Shown here in pieces: positions 1 to 10,717 of a stretch of DNA of 35,589 nucleotides. A program made the translations under genes and the position numbers. The DNA is from Rhodoplanes elegans (lineage in GTDB: Bacteria; Pseudomonadota; Alphaproteobacteria; Rhizobiales; Xanthobacteraceae). How positions within the stretch are numbered: position 1 is the first letter of the stretch; each line of letters starts with the position of its first letter. The DNA is taken from NCBI RefSeq assembly GCF_016653355.1, contig NZ_NHSK01000039.1:1-35589 (forward strand), written 5' to 3'. The notes under the pieces were generated by a model that was given only the letters and a program-made list of their open reading frames with translations, had not been told where the DNA came from and ran no database searches.

Positions 1-1256
1 AGATTGGTCTGCTCGGCGATGTCGGTGATCAGCTTGACCACGTCGCCGATGCGGTTCGCCGCGACCGACAGCTCGCCGACCCGCGCATCGGTCTTCGCGG
101 CCTGGCTCACCGCCGCGTCGGCGATGCGGCTCGAGGTCTGCACCTGGCGCGAGATCTCGCCGATCGACGAGGTCATCTCGTTGGTCGCCGCCGCGACGGC
201 CTGGACGTTGGTCGAGGCCTCCTCGGAAGCGGCGCTGACCGTCGCCGACATCTGCTGGGTCGTGTCGGCCGTGCGGGTGAGCGTCGTCGCCGTCGCCTCC
301 AGCTCGGTCGCCGCCGACGAGACCATGGCGATGATTCCACCGACCGCCTGCTCGAACTGATCGGCGAGCCGCACCATGTCGGCCTTGCGGCCCGCGGCTG
401 CGCGGCCCTCGGCCTCCTTCTGCTCGGCTTCGAGGCGCCGGCGCTCGACGGCGTTGCTCTTGAACACCGCCACGGCCTCGGCCATGTCGCCGATCTCGTC
501 GCGACGGCCGACGCCGGGGACCTCGATGTCGAGCCGGCCGGTCGCCAGCTCCTTCGTGGCGGCGGTCATCCGGTGCAGCGGCGCCGTGATCCGGCGCGCC
601 ATGAACACCGAGACGGCGAGCGTGATCAGCAGCACGACGGCGGCGGCGATCAGCGACCGCTGCGTCGCGGCCCAGGTCTGGGCAGCGAGGTCGTCGACGA
701 ACACGCCCGTGCTGATCACCCAGTCCCACGGCTTGAAGCCGGCCACGTAGGAGAGCTTCGGATAGGCCGTGTCGCTACCCGGCTTGGTCCAGGCATAGTC
801 GACGAAGCCGCTGCCGGTCTTGCGCGCGACGTCCGTGATGGCGACGGTCAGCAACTTGCCGTAGGCGTCCTTCAATCCGGACAGATCCTTACCGACGATC
901 TGCGGCGAGGTCGGGTGCATCAGCATCTTGTTGCTGGTGTCGAGCACGATGAAGTAGTCGCCGGCAGCGCCGTAGCGCAGCGCGGCGAGACGGGCGAGCG
1001 CGCGCTTCTGCGCCTCGGCGACCGGCACGGATCCCTTCTCGGCGGCGGCGTGCTCGTCCTTGACGATGCCGACCGCCAGCTCGGTGAGATGCTGCAGCTC
1101 GAGCTTCTTCTGCTCCTGAAGACTCCCGGCGAGCTCGCGCGAGTCGAGCAATGCGACACCGAGCAGACCCAGAAAGGCTAACCCGATGAGCATGTATATC
1201 TTCTGCCCGATGCTCAGCCGGAGGCCTGCCTTAACGGGTTCGGTGCGCGCGTTCAT
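1..1256 (-). CDS. Methyl-accepting chemotaxis protein, sCache-HAMP type (C-terminus cut off by window edge)
   Basis: Read on the minus strand from ATG at 1256 without a stop to the window edge, about 418 codons. A short cytoplasmic tail is followed by a membrane helix (about residues 20-37), a periplasmic sensor of roughly 160 residues, a second helix (about 200-219), a HAMP linker and the start of the coiled-coil signalling domain. The sensor ends with the pattern KLSYVAGFKPWDWVISTGV, typical of single Cache (sCache_2) receptors that bind small ligands. The visible part stops at DVVKLITDIAEQTN, just before the hairpin tip that contacts CheA/CheW. It should carry ligand signals from periplasm to the chemotaxis kinase. 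The start at 1256 is preferred because AGGA lies about 10 nt upstream; an in-frame ATG at 1283 has no clear ribosome site. The ligand cannot be told from sequence. Confidence 0.93.
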   Translation of the reverse strand, partial: MNARTEPVKAGLRLSIGQKIYMLIGLAFLGLLGVALLDSRELAGSLQEQKKLELQHLTELAVGIVKDEHAAAEKGSVPVAEAQKRALARLAALRYGAAGDYFIVLDTSNKMLMHPTSPQIVGKDLSGLKDAYGKLLTVAITDVARKTGSGFVDYAWTKPGSDTAYPKLSYVAGFKPWDWVISTGVFVDDLAAQTWAATQRSLIAAAVVLLITLAVSVFMARRITAPLHRMTAATKELATGRLDIEVPGVGRRDEIGDMAEAVAVFKSNAVERRRLEAEQKEAEGRAAAGRKADMVRLADQFEQAVGGIIAMVSSAATELEATATTLTRTADTTQQMSATVSAASEEASTNVQAVAAATNEMTSSIGEISRQVQTSSRIADAAVSQAAKTDARVGELSVAANRIGDVVKLITDIAEQTN

Positions 1257-1367
1257 TTCCAGTCCTGCCGGTTCGACGTTCATCGAGAGATCGTTCGACC
1301 AAATGTATTAAAAATTGCTGGCCCTCCGTATCTCGGTGGATCGCATTGGTATTTTCACATATAGATA

Positions 1368-1373
1368 ATTATA
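1368..1373 (-). promoter_or_regulatory. Possible -10 box (TATAAT) upstream of the chemotaxis receptor
   Basis: The 260-bp gap 1257-1516 is AT-rich around 1310-1375, unlike its surroundings. On the minus strand it contains an exact TATAAT about 112 nt before the receptor ATG. No good TTGACA-like -35 sits at the expected distance, so this is only a candidate. No terminator with a T-tract was seen for either flanking gene. Confidence 0.25.
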
Positions 1374-1516
1374 CTGTCCGGGAGGTGGAGTCCCCGCGGC
1401 GTGACCGCTTCCCTACCCGCGCCGCCGACGCGGATCGCGGCCACCAGCATGCGGCGGTGCGGCCACTGACGCCCGTGAGGAAACGCGATCGAGGGCGCAT
1501 CTGATGGAGGGAACGG

Positions 1517-2356
1517 CTAGATCCCGTTCAAGATCTCGCGCAGACGGTCGACGCGCTTGCGCAGGCTGGGCAGCGCCAGCCGGAACGAACGGGCCGACCG
1601 GACGCCGCTCGCCACATTGCGCGCGATTGCCATGCCTTCCCGAATACGTTCCAACTTTTGCCGGGCATAGGTGACCTCGGCCGCCGCCGCAGAGGTGTCA
1701 CCCGCTCCGCATAGGCGCTCAATCCTATCGAGCATGGAACCGAGTTGCTCGGTCATTCGGTCCGCTTCGCCGACGTTGAGCACCGCCCCGATCCGGTCCA
1801 ATGCAGCAACTGCGGTCGCGATATCAAATGGCCTTTTCAGGCCGACAAAATAAAGGTCGCAAGATACTCGATTGGTAAAAAATCGATACCCCGAGAACCA
1901 CTCTTCGAGTGGCAGGGAGGCAAAGTCTTCGGCGACAAGGTTTCGATAGTAGTCCCAACCGACAGCCACGGTGCCCGGCGACATGGTCGGATAGCTGCGT
2001 GTCGTGCCATGCTCCGGACGTCCGGTCGACGCGCATGTCATCAGCACGAGACCGCCCGGGCGGGTATGGCGCACCATGTTCTTCAGCGTCTCGAGGAATT
2101 GTGGATTGTGCTCGAAACACTCGACCGAGATGGCGACATCGAACAGACGATCGAATTCGACCACCGCGCCGTTTCCGACGACATCGACGCCCGGTCCGGG
2201 AGCCAGATCGACGCCGATATAGTCGCGTGCCTGAAAGTGCTGACGCGCCGATCCGCCGAGGTCGGCCGAGCCGATCTCCAGGACGGCACCACCGTCGAAA
2301 AACTCCGGAAACACGGACCGTACCGTCTCGATACAGTAGTGCACTTCAGCGTGCAT
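1517..2356 (-). CDS. Class I SAM-dependent methyltransferase with helical C-terminal extension
   Basis: 279 aa from ATG 2356, chosen because GGGAGGG lies 8 nt upstream; an in-frame ATG at 2380 has a weaker site. The Rossmann-type methyltransferase signature is clear: motif I VLEIGSADLGGS, the acidic end of strand 2 in IGVDLAPG, then FDVAISVECFEH and the post-motif loop TRPGGLVLMTCAS. The last 100 or so residues (from about LDRIGAVLNVGEAD) are charged and probably helical, outside the catalytic fold. Similar proteins often occur in polysaccharide or glycan loci, but nothing here fixes the substrate. Base composition is odd: stretches such as 1850-1930 are near 50% GC while neighbours are near 70%, which suggests acquisition by transfer. 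No partner genes adjoin it. Confidence 0.8.
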   Translation of the reverse strand: MHAEVHYCIETVRSVFPEFFDGGAVLEIGSADLGGSARQHFQARDYIGVDLAPGPGVDVVGNGAVVEFDRLFDVAISVECFEHNPQFLETLKNMVRHTRPGGLVLMTCASTGRPEHGTTRSYPTMSPGTVAVGWDYYRNLVAEDFASLPLEEWFSGYRFFTNRVSCDLYFVGLKRPFDIATAVAALDRIGAVLNVGEADRMTEQLGSMLDRIERLCGAGDTSAAAAEVTYARQKLERIREGMAIARNVASGVRSARSFRLALPSLRKRVDRLREILNGI

Positions 2357-2657
2357 TTTTGCCGCCCTCCCAGCCAACATCCTAGCTTCGAGGTGGTCGT
2401 CGCAGCAACAATCCAGAAACACAATGCCGACCGTCGAGCGAACTCGTGACGGGGCCGAACGTCGGAAGACGCTTCGGAGCAATATCGACGTGCGGGTGGA
2501 CCGATGCCCCTGGGGGCGCGAGCCGGCGCGATCGAGCCGACCCGCTCGATCGGCAGAATGGTCCGCGCCCGGGCATCGGGCTGGCGCCCCCCGGCCCGGA
2601 TCGGCTATAGGACAGCCGGCCCGCACGGCGGACCTTCCGGTCTTCGCCGAGGCATTC
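2357..2657. other. Gap between methyltransferase and tRNA-Arg; possible tRNA promoter
   Basis: No gene is supported here. On the plus strand TATAGG at 2606-2611 lies 47 bp before the tRNA and could be its -10 box; no convincing -35 is visible at the right spacing. Open frames across this gap are out-of-frame extensions without ribosome sites. Confidence 0.35.
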
Positions 2658-2733
2658 GGCCCCGTAGCTCAGTGGATAGAGCAGCAGCCTTCTAAGCTGA
2701 AGGTCCCTGGTTCGAATCCAGGCGGGGTCGCCA
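2658..2733 (+). tRNA. tRNA-Arg, anticodon TCT
   Basis: A 76-nt cloverleaf folds by eye. The acceptor stem is GGCCCCG with CGGGGTC (one G-T pair). The D stem is GCTC/GAGC with an 8-nt loop, the T stem CCTGG/CCAGG with loop TTCGAAT, the discriminator is G and the CCA end is encoded. The anticodon loop is CTTCTAA with anticodon TCT at 2691-2693, reading AGA and AGG, which are rare codons in a genome this GC-rich. The outermost anticodon-stem pair is a G-A mismatch (2684 with 2700). Confidence 0.97.
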
Positions 2734-3108
2734 CGCGGACACAGCAAGGGTTCACACAGGTTGCGGAAGTTGTCGACGGCAGATGACCGGGTGGAGGCGC
2801 CGGCCACCGCAAGCCTCGCGCTCGTTCCGACTCGGCGCGCCGCCTTCGCCCGGGCTCGCTGTTTCGCTTTGCTGGCGCGGAGAATGTCTCGTCGCGGACG
2901 CCGCGCGGCGGAGTCGTGACCCAGGGCTGCACGACGAGCGATCAGGCGAGGGGATCACCGTGCTACTTGTCCGACCGCCCGTCATGAGGCCCCTGGACCC
3001 CGGCTCTGCGGCGCACCAGGCCTACGGCCTGCCGCGCCTTGGTCGGGGCACGAGGCCGACAGCCGGGAGATTCGCCTTATCTTTCGGGAAGTGCCGGAGC
3101 ATGGGACG
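2734..3108. other. Gap between tRNA-Arg and phosphofructokinase gene, no gene seen
   Basis: 375 bp with no start/ribosome-site combination giving a protein that resembles a family. No copy of the tRNA 3' end (an attachment-site mark) and no T-rich terminator was seen. It is the 3' flank of both the tRNA (plus strand) and the phosphofructokinase gene (minus strand). Confidence 0.6.
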
Positions 3109-4367
3109 TCACCCGAAGCGGTCGGGCTGCTGGTTGGCGGCCAGCACCGAGTGCCAGAACAGGCCGTCCGTATCGAGCTGCTTGGCGCCGGACGCGATCA
3201 GCGACGTCGGCACGTGGATGAAGGTGCCGTGCAGCTGGCCGACCACCATGCCGGTCTTGCCCGCCATGGCGGCGTGCACGGCCTGGCGGGCGAACATGTC
3301 GCACAGCACCGCGTCCTCGCAGTTCGCCGGCCGGCTGCGGATCTGGTAGCCGGGGTCGAAGTAGCGCAGCGTCAGCGGCAGCTTGGCGGCCGCGAAAGCC
3401 TCGCCGATCGCCTTGGCGAGGAACGGGCCGATGTCCTTCAGCTTGACGTTGCCGGAGGCGTCGGTGGCCTTCGGCTCGGTCGGGAACAGGTCCTGCCCGG
3501 CGCCCTCGGCCACCACCACGACGGCGTGGCCGCGCTCCCGCACCCGCTCGATCACGGCGGCCAGGAATCCGTGCTCGCCGTCGAGCCGGAACGGCACCTC
3601 GGGCACCAGGGTGAAGTTGACGTCCTGGCTGGCGATGGTGGCGCCGGCGGCGATGAAGCCGGCGTGCCGCCCCATCACCTTGACGACGGCGACGCCGTTC
3701 TCGACGCTGCGCGCCTCGTTGTGGGCGGCGTCGATGACGTGGCGCGCCTCCTCCAGCGCGGTGAGATAGCCGAAGGTGCGGTCGACATAGAGGACGTCGT
3801 TGTCGATCGTCTTCGGCACGCCGACGACGGCGAGCGCGTGGCCGCGCGCCTTGCACGCCTCGTAGAGCGCGAAGGCGCCGCGCTGCGTCCCGTCGCCGCC
3901 GATGCAGAACAGCATGTCGATCTTGCGCCGGATCAGGTTGTCGACCGCGGCGGCGACGTCGACCGGCCCGCGCGACGTGCCCAGGATGGTGCCGCCCTGC
4001 TGGTGGATGTCGTCGACGCTCGCGTGGTGCAGCACCACCGGCTCGTGATGGTTGCGCGGGTCGAGACCGCCGTAGCCCATGCGGAAGCCGATGACCTCGC
4101 GAACCTCGTAGCCGCCGTGCAGCTCGCGCACCAGCGAGCGGATCACGTTGTTGAGGCCGGGGCACAGCCCGCCGCAGGTGATGATGCCGGCGCGCACCCG
4201 CGGCGGATCGAAGAACAGCATCTCGCGCGGGCCGGCGAGCTCGAACAGCGCCCCCGGATCGTCGTCGCGGCCGGGCCCGCGGATGATGTTGGCCGGAACC
4301 CGCTCCTCCTCGGAGACGAAGCCCGAGCGCGGCGAGCGGAACCGGCAGGGACCGAGCGTCGTGACGG

Positions 4368-4371
<4 letters not shown>
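3109..4371 (-). CDS. pfk: 6-phosphofructokinase, group III (TP0108/plant-like) type
   Basis: 420 aa from a GTG at 4371. The family core is complete: CGGLCPGLNNVIRSLV (nucleotide/phosphate loop), GFRMGYGGL, LGTSRG, IGGDGTQRGA at about 158, VPKTIDNDV with Lys187, VKVMGRHAGFIA, and the sugar-phosphate end YFDPGYQIRSRPANCEDA. It phosphorylates fructose-6-phosphate to the 1,6-bisphosphate in the cytoplasm. In this superfamily GGDG favours ATP and GGDD favours pyrophosphate, so ATP is the expected donor; Lys in PKTIDND is shared with plant, trypanosome and pyrophosphate enzymes and predicts lack of the classic bacterial allostery. The start codon overlaps the glgP stop as GTGA (4368-4371), so the gene is translationally coupled to glycogen phosphorylase and should act on sugar released from glycogen. 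Length fits the family. Confidence 0.93.
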
Positions 4372-6878
<2,507 letters not shown>

Positions 6879-7125
6879 CGAACCCAAGCTCCAGTGGTCG
6901 GATCCACGGACCCGGCGGCCGCGCATCCGTCGCGATCGAGCCGGCGGGCCGACTCTTCCTTCCTATACCATGGACTCCATGTCACCCGGTCGGCTTCCAC
7001 TCTGCCGCGAACCGAGGGCTACTACGAGCTTGCGGTCGAACCCGGAAGCTGATCCGGGACCGGCGACCGACCCCGACCACCACCGCCTCTGGCGCGACAA
7101 TGGCCCAGGACGGCCAGGCCTTGGC

Positions 7126-7434
7126 TCATTCGCCGGGCCAGCGGACCACGACCGCGTAGAAGCGCTGGTCCCAGCCCTCCGGCCACGCGTGCCCGGCGAC
7201 GACGAAGTCGCCCGCATAGGTCGCCAGCGTCAGAAGGCCCGTCGGGGTCGACGGCATCACCTCGAGCAGGGCCCAGGCGGCGGCCTCGGATTTCGCCCGC
7301 AGAAGGTCCATGTGGGCCCGGGCCTCCGGGTCGCCCGGCGCCCCGTACTCCTCGGCCGCGGCCTGGAGCCAGGCTGCATGTGCCGTGCGGTGGGTCTCGA
7401 TGGCGGCCAGGATCGGATCGTCGTGAGCGGACAT
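7126..7434 (-). CDS. Small conserved-looking protein of unknown function
   Basis: 102 aa from ATG 7434 (MSAHDDPILAAIETHRTA...). The frame is open for a further 90 codons upstream, but the start at MSAHDD gives a coherent, acidic/helical protein; only a weak ribosome site precedes it. The N-terminal half is alanine-rich and helical (WLQAAAEEYG, MDLLRAKSEAAAWALLEVMP), and the C-terminal half reads GLLTLATYAGDFVVAGHAWP ending in FYAVVVRWPGE, which looks beta. No signal peptide, membrane segment or known motif is visible. I have an impression of similar short proteins in rhizobial genomes but cannot name a family. It stands alone: 247 bp separate it from glgP and 377 bp from the dehydratase gene. 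Confidence 0.6.
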   Translation of the reverse strand: MSAHDDPILAAIETHRTAHAAWLQAAAEEYGAPGDPEARAHMDLLRAKSEAAAWALLEVMPSTPTGLLTLATYAGDFVVAGHAWPEGWDQRFYAVVVRWPGE

Positions 7435-7811
7435 GCGGGCTCGCCGGGACAGCGGGGACCGACGGCCGTGCACGGACCACGGACGGCTCGGCAAAATGGG
7501 TAATGTCTTGGACCCGAGAAGGTTCTGTCGAGAAACCCTGAAAACAGGAATGCTCGGCCGAAGAAAGGTACTGCCGACTCGACGGCGCGGGGCACGACCG
7601 ACAGAAGAAATGACGAGCGACTGCACGGAGGGGACCCGCCCGCCCGGCACCCCTCCACGTCGTCTCCGTACCCTGGCGAGGCGTGCCGGGGGCACCGTAG
7701 CACCGGCCATCCGACGCTTTGTATACGTATAGTTATCTAGCCAGAACTGGTGCGTTTACGGACTCCGAAACCTTTAGGCTAGACCATCGAAACCCGCTTC
7801 CAATACCTTCG
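7435..7811. other. Gap upstream of the small hypothetical gene, with AT-rich palindrome
   Basis: No gene is supported. Around 7719-7740 the composition drops in GC and contains the perfect 10-bp palindrome TATACGTATA (7722-7731). The gap is 3' of the dehydratase gene and 5' of the 7126-7434 gene, both on the minus strand, so the palindrome could be a protein-binding site or part of a promoter. No matching -35/-10 pair at good spacing was found. Confidence 0.4.
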
Positions 7812-9512
7812 TCAGGGTTGCCGGCGCATGAAGTCGAAGTCGCAGCCCTCGTCGGCCTGCAGCACCGAGGTCCAGTACAGCCGCGCGTAGCCGCGGGCCG
7901 CCCATGCCGGTTCCGCGGGCGCCCCGAGCGCGGCGCGGCGCCGGTCCAGCTCGGCGTCGTCGACCAGCATGTCGATGCGGCGTGCCGCGACGTCGAGCCG
8001 GATCATGTCGCCGGTCTGGACGAGGGCGAGCGGGCCGCCGTCGGCCGACTCCGGGGTGATGTGGAGAACGATGGTGCCGAACGCCGTGCCGCTCATCCGG
8101 GCGTCGGAGATGCGGACCATGTCCTTGACGCCCTGCCGGCCGAGCTTCCGCGGGATCGGCAGATAGCCGGCCTCGGGCATGCCGGGCGCCCCCTTCGGGC
8201 CGGTGTTGCGCAGCACCAGCACGTCGTCGGCCCGCACGTCGAGATCGGGATCGTCGATACGGGCCGCCATGTCGGCCGTCGATTCGAACACCACGGCGCG
8301 GCCGGTGTGCTGCAGGAGCGACGGCGTCGCCGCCGAATGCTTGATGACGGCGCCGCGCGGCGCCAGGTTCCCGTGCAGCACCGCCACCGCGCCGACCGGC
8401 TTGATCGGGTTCGCGGCCGAGCGGATCACGGTCTGACCCGGCACCTCTTCGGCCTGAGCGACGACGTCGCGCAGCGTGCCGCCGGCGACGGTCGGCGCAT
8501 CGAGATCGATCAGCGAGCCGAGCTGCTGCAGGAGCTTCGGCATGCCGCCGGCGTGGTGGAAGTGCTCCATGTAGTGGTCGCCGGACGGCTTGAGATCGAC
8601 CAGCACCGGGACCTCGCGGCCGATCGCGTCGAACGAGTCGAGGTCGATCCGGTGCGGCGTGCGGTTGGCGATCGCGGTGAGGTGCACGATGCCGTTGGTC
8701 GAGCCGCCGATCGCCTGCAGCACCACCTGGGCGTTGCGGAACGCCGCGGGGGTGAGGATCTCGCTCGGCCGCGGTCCGCCGGTGCGCGCCATCTCGGCGG
8801 CGCGCCTTCCGCTCGCCTCGGCGATGCGGACGCGCTCGGCATGCGGGGCCGGCACGGTGGCGCTCATCGGCAGCGACAGGCCGAGCGCCTCGGTCATGCA
8901 GGCGATGGTGGAGGCCGTGCCCATCACCATGCAGGTGCCGACCGACGGCGCGAGCCGCCCCTCGACCTCGCCGATCTCCTGCTCGTCGATGTCGCCGGCG
9001 CGGTGCGCGCTCCACAGCCGCCGGCAGTCCGTGCAGGCGCCCAAGACCTCGCCCTTGTGATGGCCGACCACCATGGGCCCGACCGGGACCACCACGGTCG
9101 GCAGATCGACGCTCGCCGCCGCCATGATCTGGGCCGGCAGCGTCTTGTCGCAGCCGCCGATGACGATGACGGCGTCCATGGGCTGCGCCCGGATCATCTC
9201 CTCGGTGTCCATCGCCATCAGGTTGCGCAGGAACATCGAGGTCGGATGGGCGAAGCTCTCGTGGATCGAGATGGTCGGGAACACCATTGGCATCGCGCCG
9301 GCCAGCATGACGCCGCGCTTGGCCGCCTCGACGAGCGCCGGCATGCTGCCGTGGCAGGGATTGTAGTCGCTGCCCGTGTTGGTGATGCCGACGATCGGCC
9401 GGTCGAGCGCGTCGTCCGAGTAGCCCATCGCCTTAATGAAGGCCTTGCGCAGGAACAGCGAGAAGCCGGCGTCGCCGTAGCTGGTGAGACCCTTGCGCAG
9501 GCCCTTCGTCAT
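7812..9512 (-). CDS. IlvD/Edd-family dehydratase, probably acting on a sugar acid
   Basis: 566 aa from ATG 9512, with GGAG about 10 nt upstream. The family iron-sulfur/Mg signature is present: Cys53 in YNPCHGSMP, GGCDKTLPAQIMAA and GTCMVMGTASTIACMTEALG supply three cysteines for a cluster, and SDARMSGTAFGTIVLH holds the conserved C-terminal serine. Enzymes of this family remove water from 2,3-dihydroxy acids. Sequence style and size resemble the L-arabinonate/D-xylonate dehydratase branch more than the branched-chain amino-acid enzyme IlvD. The context agrees: a Bug-type solute receptor and a GntR regulator lie just upstream on the same strand, with no branched-chain biosynthesis genes. The gene is 123 bp downstream of the receptor. 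The exact substrate is inference. Confidence 0.88.
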   Translation of the reverse strand: MTKGLRKGLTSYGDAGFSLFLRKAFIKAMGYSDDALDRPIVGITNTGSDYNPCHGSMPALVEAAKRGVMLAGAMPMVFPTISIHESFAHPTSMFLRNLMAMDTEEMIRAQPMDAVIVIGGCDKTLPAQIMAAASVDLPTVVVPVGPMVVGHHKGEVLGACTDCRRLWSAHRAGDIDEQEIGEVEGRLAPSVGTCMVMGTASTIACMTEALGLSLPMSATVPAPHAERVRIAEASGRRAAEMARTGGPRPSEILTPAAFRNAQVVLQAIGGSTNGIVHLTAIANRTPHRIDLDSFDAIGREVPVLVDLKPSGDHYMEHFHHAGGMPKLLQQLGSLIDLDAPTVAGGTLRDVVAQAEEVPGQTVIRSAANPIKPVGAVAVLHGNLAPRGAVIKHSAATPSLLQHTGRAVVFESTADMAARIDDPDLDVRADDVLVLRNTGPKGAPGMPEAGYLPIPRKLGRQGVKDMVRISDARMSGTAFGTIVLHITPESADGGPLALVQTGDMIRLDVAARRIDMLVDDAELDRRRAALGAPAEPAWAARGYARLYWTSVLQADEGCDFDFMRRQP

Positions 9513-9635
9513 GGTCGTTTCTCCGTTGCGGCCCGCGGCGGGCCGGGCTGTCTGCTTTTGTCTGTTCGATCGGGGGTGCGGCCGCCCGGACGGGCGGCAC
9601 GCGCGGTCGACGGTGGTCGGGCTCGAGAGGCCGGA

Positions 9636-10619
9636 TCAGAACGGCTGCAGCCCGGCCTTGGCGACGATGTCGCGATAGCGCTTTCTCTCCTCGGTCGCAA
9701 ACGACGAGAAGGCGTCCGGCGTGATGGGCGAGGCGACGGCGCCGATCTCCTTCAGCCGCGCCGCCATCTCGGGCGTGCCGAAGAACGTCTTGATGTCGGC
9801 GGCGATCTGCTCGACCACGGCGCGCGGCGTGCCGGCCGGCGCGAACAGCCCGTGCCAGGACGGCGCGTCGAATCCGGGCAGCGTCTCGGCGATGGTCGGC
9901 AGATCCGGCGCGGTCGGGCTGCGCTCCGTGCTGGTGACGGCGAGCGCCCGCACCGTGCCGGACTGCGCCAGCGGCCAAGCGAACGTGATGTTGTCGAAGG
10001 CGAGGTCGACATGGCCACCGGACAGCGCCGCGGCGACGTCGTTCGAGCTCTTGTAGGGCACGTGGACGAGCTTGATGCCGGCCATCATCTGGAACAGCTC
10101 GGCCGGCAGATGCGTGGCGCTGCCGACGCCCGACGAGCCGTAGACCAGCGGCTCGGGCCGCGACTTGGCGTAGGCGATCAGCTCCGGCACGGTCTTGACC
10201 GGCAGCTTGGGCGTGACGGTGAGCAGGTTCGGCACCTTGGCGAACAGGCTGATCGCGGCGAAGTCCTTCTCGGCGTCGTAGCGGGGGTCCTTGTAGACGA
10301 AGGGCGCGATCGCCTGCGTGCTCGCGGTGCCGACCAGGAGCGTGTAGCCGTCCGGCTTGGCGCGCGCCACCCAGGCGGCGCCGAGCGTCCCGCCGGCGCC
10401 CGCCTTGTTCTCGATCACGAAGGGCGTCTTGTACTTGTCCTGCATGGCCTGGACGAACAGCCGCCCGAACATGTCGGTGGTGCCGCCCGCCGCGAACGGC
10501 ACGACGATCGTGACGGTACGGGTCGGCCACGCCTCCTGAGCCGAGGCCGGCAGTGTCGTGGTCATCGTCGCGCTGGCGGCGAGCAAGAGCCCTGCCGCGA
10601 GTGCCAAAGTGGTTCGCAT
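9636..10619 (-). CDS. Bug/TctC-family periplasmic solute receptor
   Basis: 327 aa from ATG 10619 with GGGAGAG 8 nt upstream. An N-terminal signal peptide (about residues 1-28, hydrophobic core LALAAGLLLAASA, likely cut after ASA before QEAWPTR) precedes the Bug fold. Hallmarks are WPTRTVTIVVPFAAGGTTD and VIENKAGAGGTLGA in the first lobe, ARAKPDGYTLLVG, and GSSGVGSATHLPAELF in the second; these loops close on carboxylated ligands. The protein belongs to the receptor class of tripartite tricarboxylate transporters, but no TctA/TctB membrane genes occur in the window, so it is an orphan receptor here. It lies between the gntR gene (98 bp upstream) and the dehydratase, which suggests it captures the same organic or sugar acid. 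Confidence 0.93.
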   Translation of the reverse strand: MRTTLALAAGLLLAASATMTTTLPASAQEAWPTRTVTIVVPFAAGGTTDMFGRLFVQAMQDKYKTPFVIENKAGAGGTLGAAWVARAKPDGYTLLVGTASTQAIAPFVYKDPRYDAEKDFAAISLFAKVPNLLTVTPKLPVKTVPELIAYAKSRPEPLVYGSSGVGSATHLPAELFQMMAGIKLVHVPYKSSNDVAAALSGGHVDLAFDNITFAWPLAQSGTVRALAVTSTERSPTAPDLPTIAETLPGFDAPSWHGLFAPAGTPRAVVEQIAADIKTFFGTPEMAARLKEIGAVASPITPDAFSSFATEERKRYRDIVAKAGLQPF

Positions 10620-10717
10620 GGTGTCTCTCCCGTGAAGCTTCGTTGTTTGGTTCTTTGGCCGTCGGTCTTGAATCGTCGATCTTGATCGTCGTTCTGCTGG
10701 CGCGGCGCGCCGTCGTC

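Noticed and set aside
2658-2733. tRNA-Arg as the integration site of a genomic island.
   Set aside because: No integrase, no repeated tRNA 3' end was seen, and the atypical methyltransferase lies on the 5' side of the tRNA, whereas islands normally insert at the 3' end.
7719-10685. A 988-codon plus-strand open frame opposite the dehydratase and Bug receptor genes.
   Set aside because: It is antisense to two clear families, its composition is His/Arg/Asp-rich as expected of a GC-rich shadow, and it has no domain.
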